From assembly GCA_900764215.1 (NCBI GenBank), contig CAAFNI010000493.1:1-8978 (forward strand): a stretch of 8,978 bases of DNA, given 5' to 3'. A program made the position numbers and the translations under genes. The DNA is from an uncultured Sutterella sp. (lineage in GTDB: Bacteria; Pseudomonadota; Gammaproteobacteria; Burkholderiales; Burkholderiaceae_F). Under the pieces are notes generated by a model. That model was given only the letters and a program-made list of their open reading frames with translations. It was not told the origin of the DNA and did not search any database. Positions 1 to 7,291 of the stretch are shown piece by piece (the first letter of the stretch is position 1; each line of letters opens with the position of its first letter).

Positions 1-18
1 CCCCGCGCCCCGTTCCGT

Positions 19-23
19 GGGAG
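19..23 (+). promoter_or_regulatory. Ribosome binding site of the glycosyltransferase gene
   Basis: GGGAG lies 7 nt before the ATG at 31. It supports that ATG over any further upstream start, although the reading frame stays open to the left edge of the window. Confidence 0.6.
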
Positions 24-30
24 TTCCCGC

Positions 31-858
31 ATGCCCGCAGATCCCGCCTACCGGCCGGTCATCCTGATCCCGGTCTACAACCATCCGGACACGGTGGAGA
101 ACGTCGTCAGACGTCTGCTCTCCACGGGCGCCGCCGTTCTTCTCATCGACGACGCCTCCGACCCGCCCGCCCGGGAGGCCTGCGAGCGATGCAGGGCCTT
201 GGGCGCCGGGCTCGTGCGGCGGGCGGCGTCGGGAGGACGCGGCGCATCGATGCTCACGGGCTTCAAGGCCGCCCGGCAGGCGGGCTTCACGCATGCCCTC
301 GTCTTTGACGCGGGCGGCAGGCACGATCCGGACGCCGCGCGAAAATTCCTCGAAGTCTCCCGCAAGCACCCCAACGACCTCGTCTGCGGATATGCGCAGA
401 GGTTTCGCACCTATCCGCGCCGCGAACGGCTCGCCCGCAGGCTCGCCGACGCGGGCGCATGCCTTGCCGCGCTCAGCCTCGCCCCCAGGGACGTCATGTG
501 CCGCCTGCGCGTCTATCCGCTCGCCGCGCTCTCGCAGCTCTGCGCCTGCATCGGACTCGGGCCCCGCGCCGAATTCGAACTTGAAGTCCTCGTGCGGCTC
601 ATGTGCCTGGGGCTGCGCCTTCGCATGCTGCCCATCGAGCCCAGGCCGCCCGCCGACGGCGTCTCGCACTACGAACCCGTGCGCGACACGCTTCGCATCG
701 CAGGCATGAGCGCGAAGCTCTTTTTCATCATGCTTACGCGCCTTCCGGCGGTGCTGGTCTCCCGCGCCGCCGGCTGGTCGCCCGCCCCGGCACTCGGCTC
801 CGAACCTTCTCAAGCTCACCCGGCATACACGAATTCCTCCCATGACACCAGTCTCTGA
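31..858 (+). CDS. Family 2 glycosyltransferase, aryl-polyene-cluster type, with degenerate DxD
   Basis: A 275-residue cytoplasmic or membrane-associated GT-A glycosyltransferase. Seen: the N-terminal strand VILIPVYNH (10-18), the nucleotide-sugar pocket VLLIDDASD (36-44), the acceptor-side stretch GFTHALVFDAGGRHD (85-99), the RVYPL motif (160-164) and an EFELEVLVRL helix (181-190). A hydrophobic C-terminal segment (about 228-246) may touch the membrane. The same motif order occurs in the small GT2 proteins of aryl-polyene gene clusters, which suggests a role in decorating or anchoring an outer-membrane lipid; this is inference, because no other cluster gene is visible. Oddity: the usual DAD metal-binding triad is D93-A-G95, with codon GGC where GAC is expected. 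The last 17 bp overlap glnD. A different gene may end at 67 in frame 2, but too little is visible to call it. The family assignment is firm; the substrate is unknown. Confidence 0.88.
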   Translation: MPADPAYRPVILIPVYNHPDTVENVVRRLLSTGAAVLLIDDASDPPAREACERCRALGAGLVRRAASGGRGASMLTGFKAARQAGFTHALVFDAGGRHDPDAARKFLEVSRKHPNDLVCGYAQRFRTYPRRERLARRLADAGACLAALSLAPRDVMCRLRVYPLAALSQLCACIGLGPRAEFELEVLVRLMCLGLRLRMLPIEPRPPADGVSHYEPVRDTLRIAGMSAKLFFIMLTRLPAVLVSRAAGWSPAPALGSEPSQAHPAYTNSSHDTSL

Positions 859-3430
859 CGCTCCTCCCTCCACCATCCGCGAAATCTTCGAGCGCGACCG
901 CGAGCGCCTTGCGCGCGAATGGGTTGCCGCGCACGACAGCGAGGCCTATCTGAGGGCGCACACCAGCGTGCTCGACACGGCGGTGCTCGCCATGCTCGCC
1001 GAGAGCGGCCTGCCCGCAGACCGCATCGCCGTCGCCGCCGTCGGCGGCTACGGACGCGGAGAACTCTACCCCTATTCCGACATCGACCTTCTCGTGCTCA
1101 CCGAGGAGTCCGTCAAGGAGGACGAAGCCTGCCAGGCGGCCGTCGCCGCCTTCACGACGCGCCTCTGGGAGCTCGGCCTCACGGTGGGCGCCTCGGTGCG
1201 GAGCACGTCCGAATTTCTCTCCGAGGCCGCCGCAGACGTCTCCATTGCGACCACGTACCTCGAGAGCCGCTGCCTTTGGGGCAACGGCAGGCTCTATGCG
1301 CAGGCGAGAATGCGCTTTTCGCAGGCGCTCGACCCCAAGCGCTTCTTCCGCGACAAAATGCTCGAGCTCGTGCGCCGCCACCAGAAGTTCGAGGACACGC
1401 CCTATTCGCTCGAGCCCAACATCAAGGAAAGCCCGGGCGGGCTGCGCGACCTGCAGGTCTTTCTCTGGTGCGCGCAGGCGGCGGGCATTGCGCAGTCGGT
1501 CTCCGACATGGCCGCGGCGGGCCTCATCACCGAGCGCGAGATGCATACGCTCGTCGCCTGCGAGCGCCACCTTGAAGCCCTGCGCATTACGCTCCACCTG
1601 CTGACGCACCGCGCTGAAAACCGTCTGCTCTTTGACGTGCAGGAAGCGCTCGCGCGCGCCTTGGGCTACAGCGCCACCGCGCAGCTCAGGCCTTCCGAAG
1701 CGCTGATGAAGCGCTACTACCTCAACGCCAAGGCCGTCGTGCAGATGTCGGTCATTCAGCTGCAGGCCATCGCCGACCGGCTCTTCGGGAGCTACGACAA
1801 CGTGCCCGCCCTGAGCCTTGAAGCCGCCTTCGTCGCGCGCGGCGACGAGATGGATCTCGCGCACGACGACGTCTTCAAGGCCGATCCCAATGCGATGCTG
1901 AGGCTCTTTTACGTCTATCATTCGCACCCCGAGCTCACCCGTCTCTCGACGCGGCTCCTTCGAGCCCTCTGGCACGCCGCCCCGACGATCGACGACGCCT
2001 TCCGGCACGATCCGGTCAATCAGGCGACCTTCCTCGACATCCTGCGCATGCCCAAGGGCACCTACCACTCCCTCAAGCTCATGAACATGTGGGGCGTGCT
2101 CGGCCGGTTCCTGCCGCCATTCCGGCACATCGTGGGGCAGATGCAGCACGACCTCTACCACATCTTCACCGTGGACCAGCACACGCTGCGCACGGTGCGC
2201 AACATCAGGCGCTTTGCACGCAGCGAATTCGCCCACGAATATCCCCTCTGCTCCCAGATCATGGGCGAGATTCCCGACAACTGGCGTCTGGCGCTCGCAG
2301 GCCTCTACCACGACATCGGCAAGGGACTCGGAGGCCACCACGAAATCATCGGCGCCGAAAAGGTCACGGCCTTCTGCCGCGCCTTCGGGCTCGACGACGC
2401 CACCACCGACTTCGTCGCCTTTCTCGTGAGGGAGCACTTGACGATGAGCCTCACGGCTCAAAAGCGCGACATCTCCGACCCCGAGGTCGTCCGGCGCTTT
2501 GCGGACGTCGTCAAGACGAAGACGAGACTTGACGCCCTCTACCTTCTCACGGTTGCGGACATCCGCGCGACGAGCCCCAAGGTGTGGTCGCCCTGGAAGG
2601 CGCAGCTTCTCGAGACGCTCTACCGCTCGACGCTCGCCATGCTTCAGGGCGAGGAGACGGCCGTCTCGACCGAGCACACGCTCGCGCAGCGCAAGACGCG
2701 GGCGCTTGAAATCCTGGGCGGCTCGGTTTCCGACGCCGAACGCGAAGCCTTCTGGCGCGAACTCAACGTCGTCTACTTCATGCGGCATACGCCCGAGGAA
2801 ATCGCCTGGCACACGGCTTCGCTCGCAGGGCGCATGCACACCCCCGAGCCCGTCGTCGAGGTGCGGCGCAGCGAGCGCATGGGCGGCATTCTCGTTCTTC
2901 TCTACCTGCCCGACCGCAAGGACCTCTTCCTGAGGGCCGTCGCGGCGCTCGGCAAGTGCAGTCTCTCGGTCGTCGACGCGCGCGTGCACACGACCCGCCA
3001 CGGCTGGGCGCTCGACACCTTCCTCGTCACGGACCGTTATGAACGCGAGGACGAAGACGCGCTCTCCACTCGCATCACGCGGGAAATGATGAAGCTTCTC
3101 ACGGGCGACGGTCCGCTTCCGCCCGCCCCGAAGGGCAAGCTCTCAAGACGCTCGCGACACTTTCCCACCCGAACGGTGGTGACGACGCTTCCCGACGAAA
3201 GCGGCCGGGCCTGGATTCTCAACATCATCTGCACGGACCGCCCCGGCCTCCTCTACAGCATCTCCGAAGTGCTCGCCCGCTACCGCATCAACCTGCAGAC
3301 CGCGCGCATCGCCACGCTCGGCGAACGGGCCGAGGACGTCTTTCTCATCGACGGCCCCGCGCTTGCGGACGACGAGACGCTCCTTGAAATCGAAGCCCGG
3401 CTCGTCGAGGCGGCAGCCCCGCCGAAATAA
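842..3430 (+). CDS. glnD: Bifunctional PII uridylyltransferase / uridylyl-removing enzyme
   Basis: GlnD adds UMP to PII proteins (GlnB/GlnK) when glutamine is low and removes it when glutamine is high, and so sets glutamine synthetase activity and nitrogen-regulated transcription. The 862 residues match the family (E. coli about 890). Seen in order: a nucleotidyltransferase domain with GGYGRGEL (68-75) and catalytic D80/D82; the linker motif LEPNIKESPGGLRDLQ (near 193-208); an HD hydrolase domain with H447 in VDQHTLRTVRNI and the H490-D491 pair in LYHDIGKG; then two ACT glutamine-sensing domains starting near 683 and 791. No domain is missing and no frame is broken. The ATG at 842 lies inside the end of the glycosyltransferase gene and has no clear Shine-Dalgarno sequence, so translation may be coupled to the upstream gene. 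No promoter of its own is seen. The gene ends 20 bp before a hairpin. Confidence 0.97.
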   Translation: MTPVSDAPPSTIREIFERDRERLAREWVAAHDSEAYLRAHTSVLDTAVLAMLAESGLPADRIAVAAVGGYGRGELYPYSDIDLLVLTEESVKEDEACQAAVAAFTTRLWELGLTVGASVRSTSEFLSEAAADVSIATTYLESRCLWGNGRLYAQARMRFSQALDPKRFFRDKMLELVRRHQKFEDTPYSLEPNIKESPGGLRDLQVFLWCAQAAGIAQSVSDMAAAGLITEREMHTLVACERHLEALRITLHLLTHRAENRLLFDVQEALARALGYSATAQLRPSEALMKRYYLNAKAVVQMSVIQLQAIADRLFGSYDNVPALSLEAAFVARGDEMDLAHDDVFKADPNAMLRLFYVYHSHPELTRLSTRLLRALWHAAPTIDDAFRHDPVNQATFLDILRMPKGTYHSLKLMNMWGVLGRFLPPFRHIVGQMQHDLYHIFTVDQHTLRTVRNIRRFARSEFAHEYPLCSQIMGEIPDNWRLALAGLYHDIGKGLGGHHEIIGAEKVTAFCRAFGLDDATTDFVAFLVREHLTMSLTAQKRDISDPEVVRRFADVVKTKTRLDALYLLTVADIRATSPKVWSPWKAQLLETLYRSTLAMLQGEETAVSTEHTLAQRKTRALEILGGSVSDAEREAFWRELNVVYFMRHTPEEIAWHTASLAGRMHTPEPVVEVRRSERMGGILVLLYLPDRKDLFLRAVAALGKCSLSVVDARVHTTRHGWALDTFLVTDRYEREDEDALSTRITREMMKLLTGDGPLPPAPKGKLSRRSRHFPTRTVVTTLPDESGRAWILNIICTDRPGLLYSISEVLARYRINLQTARIATLGERAEDVFLIDGPALADDETLLEIEARLVEAAAPPK

Positions 3431-3450
3431 GGCTCGGGGCTCCAAACACG

Positions 3451-3483
3451 AAATCCGCCGGAACCGACGTTCAGGCGGATTTT
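3451..3483. terminator. Hairpin terminator between convergent glnD and OpgB-like genes
   Basis: AAATCCGCC (3451-3459) pairs perfectly with GGCGGATTT (3474-3482). Inside it GAAC (3461-3464) pairs with GTTC (3469-3472) around a CGAC loop, with one G/A mismatch between the two stems. TTTT closes it on the + strand and AAA precedes it, so it can act for both converging genes, mainly for glnD. Confidence 0.8.
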
Positions 3484-3499
3484 GCGTTGAGGGCGCTCC

Positions 3500-5092
3500 T
3501 CAGTGAAGCGAATTGTAGAAGTCGCTGTAACCCTGCAGAAGCTTCGTCAGGCCACTCGTGCCGTAGCGGCACACCAAATTTTCCTCTTGCGAAAACAGGC
3601 TCGTGCCAAGCCCGATCTTCGTGGTGCTCGTCGCGCCGTCCTTGAGCGTCGAGGCGAACTCAATGCCCATGGCATGAAGGATGGTGGGCGCCATGTCCAT
3701 CGGCGCGAAGCCGCAGTCCCGCACGGCCGGGTTCATCCGTTGCGCATTCAGAACGGCAGCAAAGATTTCACGATTCGGCGCCTTTTGCGTGAAATTCGTG
3801 AAGTCGTTGGCGAAGTCCTGCCACGGATGGTCTCCCACGACGACGATCACCGTCTCGTCGTACCAGTCCTGAGTCTTCGCCCAAGAGAGAAAACCCGCGA
3901 GCAGCTTCGACGTGAATCGGAAGGCGTCCTTGGCGTTGTGATGCCGCCTTTCTTCGGGCGGCGCCCATCCCGTCGGAAAGTGAGTGTCCACGGTTTCGAA
4001 ACCCAGCGCAAACGGCCGGTCCTTCTCAAGGTTCTTCTCAATGTAGGCCTTGAAGCGCTCCATCAGAAAGCGGTCGTTGAAGTCCCAGAAGCCACGTCGC
4101 TCATCATTGAGCTCAAAGCCTTGGGCGAGCCAGTCTTCCTTGAAGAAGGTTTCGGTCACGCCGTGAACCTTCAGGAAGTCGCCCTTGTGAGTGAAGTTTC
4201 TCGAGGTGCCGCTGAAGAAGGCCGTCTGATAGCCGGCCTGCTGGAGCAGATTGAAGATGCCCGGCGACTTTTTCAGCATGACGCCGAACGCGTTGGTGTT
4301 CGCATCGTTGTGAATGTCGACCGGCAAATGCGTGAGCGGCATCCCGAGCGTCTGCGCGGAAATGCCGTCGAGCGTGAAGTAGCCGCCCGGCGTCTTTCGA
4401 TACCCGCGAAGACGCAGGCCGCCTTCGGTAGCCTCCATGAGTTCCGGGATCAGGTTTTCGCCGTACGCCGCCTTGTCCGCATACCCGTACTCGAGCGACT
4501 CCGAGAAGATCAAAATCAGATTTTTGGGCCGGCCGGTCGTGAACCGGGCACTCTGCGGACTCAAGCGCGCATAGTGATCCTCAACGAACGGCGTGTCGGC
4601 CCGGGCGAGATAGTCCGCCACCTTGAGCCTGCGGTTGACGCTTTTGCCCGTCGCCAAAATCACGGCCAGAAGAATCACGCACAGAAGAATGACCGGCTTT
4701 TCGTCGATCAACCGCCTGATCGCGAGAAGCTTCGTCCAGCACCACCTCAAGGCGCAGAGGACCATGGTCCAAAGCCTCACCAGCCAAGCGAGGAGCGGAT
4801 CGGAGGACGCCCTGAGCGTGGCCTTGGTGAGCACGCCGTGCGCCGCGCCGAAAATCAGAATGACCGCAAGCAACGCCAGCAGCACGTACGGGATGGCTCG
4901 AATCCCGTACGCCACCATGATGGCCGGATCGCAGGCTTCGGAGGTTCTGACATTGAAGATCATCGACTCGATGCTGACCGAACCGAAGGTCTTGCGAACA
5001 TAGGTCGAGGCGATGTAGAGCGTCGTCGAAAGCGAGGCAATCGCCGCGAGCAGATAGATGCAGAACTTGAGAAGTTTGGGAGGAAGCTTCAT
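3500..5092 (-). CDS. OpgB/LTA-synthase-type sulfatase-fold phosphoglycerol transferase
   Basis: A 530-residue inner-membrane protein with an extracytoplasmic alkaline-phosphatase/sulfatase-fold domain. In this family a catalytic Thr takes phosphoglycerol from phosphatidylglycerol and passes it to a glycan (OpgB, on osmoregulated periplasmic glucans) or a growing polymer (LtaS). Seen: membrane segments near 10-30, 64-86 and 132-149, perhaps another at 100-118; NLILIFSESLE (191-201) with metal-ligand Glu; GGYFTLDGISAQTLGMPL (236-253), where T240 is the expected nucleophile, as in the TT-x-AGM region of OpgB; VDTHFPTG with H371; VVVGDHPW with D421-H422; and a C-terminal IGLGTSLFSQEE segment resembling the OpgB GLGRSL stretch. 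It is shorter than E. coli OpgB (763). The pattern is closer to OpgB than to the lipid A phosphoethanolamine transferases. The gene appears to be monocistronic, with its own promoter at 5181-5209. Its acceptor cannot be told from sequence, so no symbol is given. Confidence 0.88.
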   Translation of the reverse strand: MKLPPKLLKFCIYLLAAIASLSTTLYIASTYVRKTFGSVSIESMIFNVRTSEACDPAIMVAYGIRAIPYVLLALLAVILIFGAAHGVLTKATLRASSDPLLAWLVRLWTMVLCALRWCWTKLLAIRRLIDEKPVILLCVILLAVILATGKSVNRRLKVADYLARADTPFVEDHYARLSPQSARFTTGRPKNLILIFSESLEYGYADKAAYGENLIPELMEATEGGLRLRGYRKTPGGYFTLDGISAQTLGMPLTHLPVDIHNDANTNAFGVMLKKSPGIFNLLQQAGYQTAFFSGTSRNFTHKGDFLKVHGVTETFFKEDWLAQGFELNDERRGFWDFNDRFLMERFKAYIEKNLEKDRPFALGFETVDTHFPTGWAPPEERRHHNAKDAFRFTSKLLAGFLSWAKTQDWYDETVIVVVGDHPWQDFANDFTNFTQKAPNREIFAAVLNAQRMNPAVRDCGFAPMDMAPTILHAMGIEFASTLKDGATSTTKIGLGTSLFSQEENLVCRYGTSGLTKLLQGYSDFYNSLH

Positions 5093-5114
5093 GGCTGCGG
5101 CGCTGCAGCTCCTT
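5093..5114 (-). promoter_or_regulatory. Distant Shine-Dalgarno with hairpin spacer, OpgB-like gene
   Basis: Read on the - strand, AAGGAG (5114-5109) lies 16 nt before the ATG at 5092, too far for normal use. The spacer can fold: GCTGC (5109-5105) pairs with GCAGC (5098-5094) around a 6-nt loop. Folding would bring AAGGA close to the start codon. No nearer Shine-Dalgarno and no in-frame alternative start was seen just upstream. Confidence 0.45.
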
Positions 5115-5180
5115 CGGGAAACGGGCGGCTTCGGCCCTTTCCAGGGAGTGCAACATTATTGGTTTAAAAAAAAAACGGCT

Positions 5181-5209
5181 ATTTTATCGACAAGATTTCA
5201 CCCTTTCAA
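5181..5209 (-). promoter_or_regulatory. Sigma70-type promoter of the OpgB-like gene
   Basis: On the - strand, TTGAAA (5209-5204) and TAAAAT (5186-5181) are separated by exactly 17 bp; each matches the consensus at five of six positions except for one base. The expected start is near 5174-5176, at the beginning of a run of ten T (5175-5166), leaving a leader of about 80 nt. This is the most AT-rich stretch in the window. Confidence 0.75.
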
Positions 5210-5231
5210 CTCGCTCGACGACCTTTTCTGA

Positions 5232-5253
5232 GGGTGCGCGTTTTGTCGCACCC
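5232..5253. repeat. 7-bp inverted repeat upstream of the OpgB-like promoter
   Basis: GGGTGCG (5232-5238) and CGCACCC (5247-5253) form a perfect dyad with an 8-bp centre, about 55-80 bp upstream of the predicted start of the OpgB-like gene. It could be an operator, an old terminator or the scar of a deleted element; the sequence does not decide between these. Confidence 0.4.
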
Positions 5254-5310
5254 CGAACAGACTGCCGGCACGCGCTGCTCGATCGGGACTTCCGTACTCA
5301 GCCACCAACG

Positions 5311-5913
5311 TGCGAACGCATTTTGAGAGCTTTGGCCCGCGGCGCGGCAACAGAGACCGACATCGTCGATCTGCTGCAGGGCGAAGACATCGCCGCCGAC
5401 ATGGACCGTCTGGAAAAGCGCTTCAGGCTCGTTCGCAAAGTTGAACCTCTCTTTTCCCGGCATCCCGGCGTCATTCGCCATGAGATCGCCGACCCGTACT
5501 TCAGGTTTTGGTTTCGCTTCATCGAACCCGCGCAATACCAATCGCTGGCCGAACGCGGCAACTGGGAGGCGCTCAGGTCGATCTGCATGAACGCGCTTGA
5601 CCAATACACGGAGAGAACGCTCGAAGATTGGTACCGCAATCTGTTTGGCGGCAGTCCGCATTGGACGCAGACCGGCCGCTGGTGGGATCGAAAGGGCGCC
5701 AACGAGATCGGCTTGATCGCGATGAATGAATTGACGAACGCATTCGCGATTTTCGAAATCAAGCGAAACGCCGACAAAATCAAGCTTGACGTTCTGGCAC
5801 GCAAGGCCAGGGCTTTTCAGGAAGCGTGCCGGCCGGAGCTCAAGCAATATCCGGAGCCGCTGCTCCGAGGGCTGTCTCTCGATACGCTGCTCCACGATCC
5901 CGCCGAACTCTGA
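5311..5913 (+). pseudogene. DUF234-type AAA ATPase, C-terminal remnant
   Basis: Full-length relatives (COG1672-like, about 450 residues) have an N-terminal AAA ATPase domain, a winged helix and the C-terminal DUF234 domain with a nuclease-like fold. Here only the last part remains: a winged-helix segment ERILRALARGAATETDIVDLL, then EIADPYFRFWFRF and GRWWDRKGANEIGLIA followed by FEIKRN. No Walker A or B motif is present anywhere upstream. The frame is open back to at least 5152 but has no ATG, GTG or TTG before the TTG at 5323, which lies inside the conserved helix and lacks a ribosome binding site. Recognisable similarity begins about 5311, or somewhat earlier. In the usual NEIDLIA motif the Asp has become Gly (GGC at 5710-5712), while the ExK-like EIK is kept. 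I infer a 5' deletion, now joined to the OpgB-like promoter region. A translated 196-residue fragment is possible but unlikely. Confidence 0.75.
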
Positions 5914-5930
5914 GGAAAACCTGTCGACAA

Positions 5931-5966
5931 GGACGGGAGGCGGCCGCTCAGGCTCGCCTCCCGTCC
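5931..5966. terminator. Perfect 12-bp hairpin between ATPase remnant and acyltransferase
   Basis: GGACGGGAGGCG (5931-5942) pairs perfectly with CGCCTCCCGTCC (5955-5966) around a 12-nt loop. It lies between two convergent genes, which fits a bidirectional terminator or a 3'-end stabiliser. There is no T-run on either side, so intrinsic termination is uncertain. Confidence 0.55.
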
Positions 5967-5973
5967 ATATTCG

Positions 5974-5991
5974 GCCGGACACTTTTCCGGC
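5974..5991. repeat. Small hairpin directly after the acyltransferase stop
   Basis: GCCGGA (5974-5979) and TCCGGC (5986-5991) pair around a 6-nt loop, immediately next to the acyltransferase stop codon (5992-5994). It is probably part of the same 3'-end structure as the larger hairpin 8 bp away. No T-tract follows. Confidence 0.4.
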
Positions 5992-7182
5992 TCACCGCCC
6001 GTTGGGCTGCAAAACCGCCGCCTCCGGGCGCATGGCGGGCGCGTCGGCCTCATGCGCTCGAAGCTTGAAGGGCACGAGACGGAAAATGCGTGTCTTGCCG
6101 GCGACCCAGCGCGCGAGAAGCGCGAAGAGAAAGACCTCCGCCATGAAGCCGAAGAAGGCGACGTAGGCGAACCAGACGTTCTGCGTCTCGTTGACGATCG
6201 GGATGATGAGCCAGCGCAGATCGCCGTGAACGATGTAGACGAACATCGAGAGGCCGCCCGTCCAGACGAGGAACTTCGAGGCGGAGAGCTTCTCGCGAAA
6301 AACGCCGTAGAGGAGGAAGAGAACCGTCACCACCGAGAGGAAGCTCAGGTGGAAGAATTCGGGATCGACGAAGGTGAGCGGCAGCACCGCGGCGAGTCCG
6401 AAGACCGCCGTTGCCGGAATGCGCCGGCCTGCGGCGAGCCACGCGCCGAGCAAAAAGAGCGGCAGCTGCCCGAGAGGCGTCGCATAGACCAGGACGCCCG
6501 CATCGAGGAGCGGCTGATAGAACGCATAGGCGCCCGTCATCGCAAGAGCCGCGACGCCGCCGGCAAGCCATGCGCTTCCCGTGGCCAGCCGGTAGACGAG
6601 CGGGAAGAGCAGATAGCACTGCACGATGAGCGCCATGAACCACCAGACGGTCACGAAGTAGCCGAAGTCGCCGGGGCGCAGATTTTCGGTGAAGGTGAGA
6701 AAGACGAGGTACTTTCTGAAGAATTCGGCATCAGGCAGGCTGCCGTAGGCGAGCAGCTTGTAAAAGAGGAGCACGGCGACGCCCACCACCGTCAGCAGCA
6801 CGATCTTGGCAATCTGATTGCCCGCCATGCGCCAGAGGTTCGCCGTCGAGATGCCGCCCTGCTTCGCGGCGATGCCGAGCGCCTTCTTCATGAGGCCGTA
6901 GCCCGAGAGCACAATGAAGACGTGCACGCCGTAGTGCCCGAAGAAGGAGACGAGCGGGTGGAAGGCGTCAAAGGGATTGGCGGCGATCTGTTCGACCATG
7001 TTGCGGAAGGTCGCCTCGCCGAAGGCCATCTCGTTTTCACCCGGAAAGGGCTTGACCTGATGGAAGAAGTTGTGCGCGGCAATGAGGAGAATGGCCAGCG
7101 CCTTGAGAACTGCGGAGTCGTTTCGAGTAAGCTCCGCGCCGCCGAAGACGGATCGCTCGTAGAGATGAGTGAGCCTTTGCAT
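5992..7182 (-). CDS. Membrane acyltransferase, Acyl_transf_3 family
   Basis: A 396-residue integral inner-membrane protein with about ten hydrophobic helices. The family transfers acetyl, succinyl or similar groups to surface polysaccharides, lipids or peptides. Seen: helix 1, SAVLKALAILLIAAHNFFH (23-41), with the candidate catalytic H37 followed by a GENE segment (48-51); FFGHYGVHVFIVLSGYGLMKK (80-100), the family's second signature; the WFMALIVQCYLLFPLVYR helix (181-198); then alternating hydrophobic segments up to about 360 and a basic cytoplasmic tail. The ATG at 7182 is chosen because the family usually starts shortly before helix 1. The frame runs open to 7431, but the extra 83 residues are hydrophilic, low-complexity and unlike the family. 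No good Shine-Dalgarno precedes the ATG. The gene stands alone, convergent with the ATPase remnant. The substrate cannot be told from sequence; the nearby OpgB-like gene suggests envelope glycan modification. Confidence 0.9.
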   Translation of the reverse strand: MQRLTHLYERSVFGGAELTRNDSAVLKALAILLIAAHNFFHQVKPFPGENEMAFGEATFRNMVEQIAANPFDAFHPLVSFFGHYGVHVFIVLSGYGLMKKALGIAAKQGGISTANLWRMAGNQIAKIVLLTVVGVAVLLFYKLLAYGSLPDAEFFRKYLVFLTFTENLRPGDFGYFVTVWWFMALIVQCYLLFPLVYRLATGSAWLAGGVAALAMTGAYAFYQPLLDAGVLVYATPLGQLPLFLLGAWLAAGRRIPATAVFGLAAVLPLTFVDPEFFHLSFLSVVTVLFLLYGVFREKLSASKFLVWTGGLSMFVYIVHGDLRWLIIPIVNETQNVWFAYVAFFGFMAEVFLFALLARWVAGKTRIFRLVPFKLRAHEADAPAMRPEAAVLQPNGR

Positions 7183-7201
7183 GTCGCGTGTCCGATGTGG
7201 G

Positions 7202-7244
7202 CCGGCGCAAGGCCGGTCGTTGACGGGCCGGAGCCCGGCTCCGG
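7202..7244 (-). promoter_or_regulatory. GC-rich double-hairpin leader of the acyltransferase gene
   Basis: Two adjacent dyads lie 20-62 bp before the start codon. CCGGAGC (7228-7234) pairs with GCTCCGG (7238-7244) around a 3-nt loop. CCGGC (7202-7206) pairs with GCCGG (7212-7216) around a 5-nt loop. They would make a structured 5' leader. The sequence matches no riboswitch I recognise. Confidence 0.4.
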
Positions 7245-7291
7245 TCGGACGGACGACGATTCCGGCAAGAGGACGCCGCTTAACAACGCCG

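Noticed and set aside
734..3001. 755-codon open frame antisense to glnD
   Set aside because: It mirrors glnD exactly, has no family motifs and the repetitive Glu/Val/Arg/Gly make-up of antisense frames in GC-rich coding DNA. GlnD on the + strand is certain.
4581..5156. Possible leader peptide or gene from the ATG at 5156 upstream of the OpgB-like gene
   Set aside because: It lacks a Shine-Dalgarno sequence, runs far into the OpgB-like gene in another frame and shows no motif.
3503..5167. 554-codon open frame antisense to the OpgB-like gene
   Set aside because: Composition is rich in Arg and Glu without recognisable domains, while the opposite strand shows membrane segments and catalytic motifs.
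5206..5982. 258-codon open frame on the - strand over the ATPase remnant
   Set aside because: It is longer than the remnant frame, but it has no known motifs and crosses the hairpin and the OpgB-like promoter; the + strand frame shows clear DUF234 motifs.
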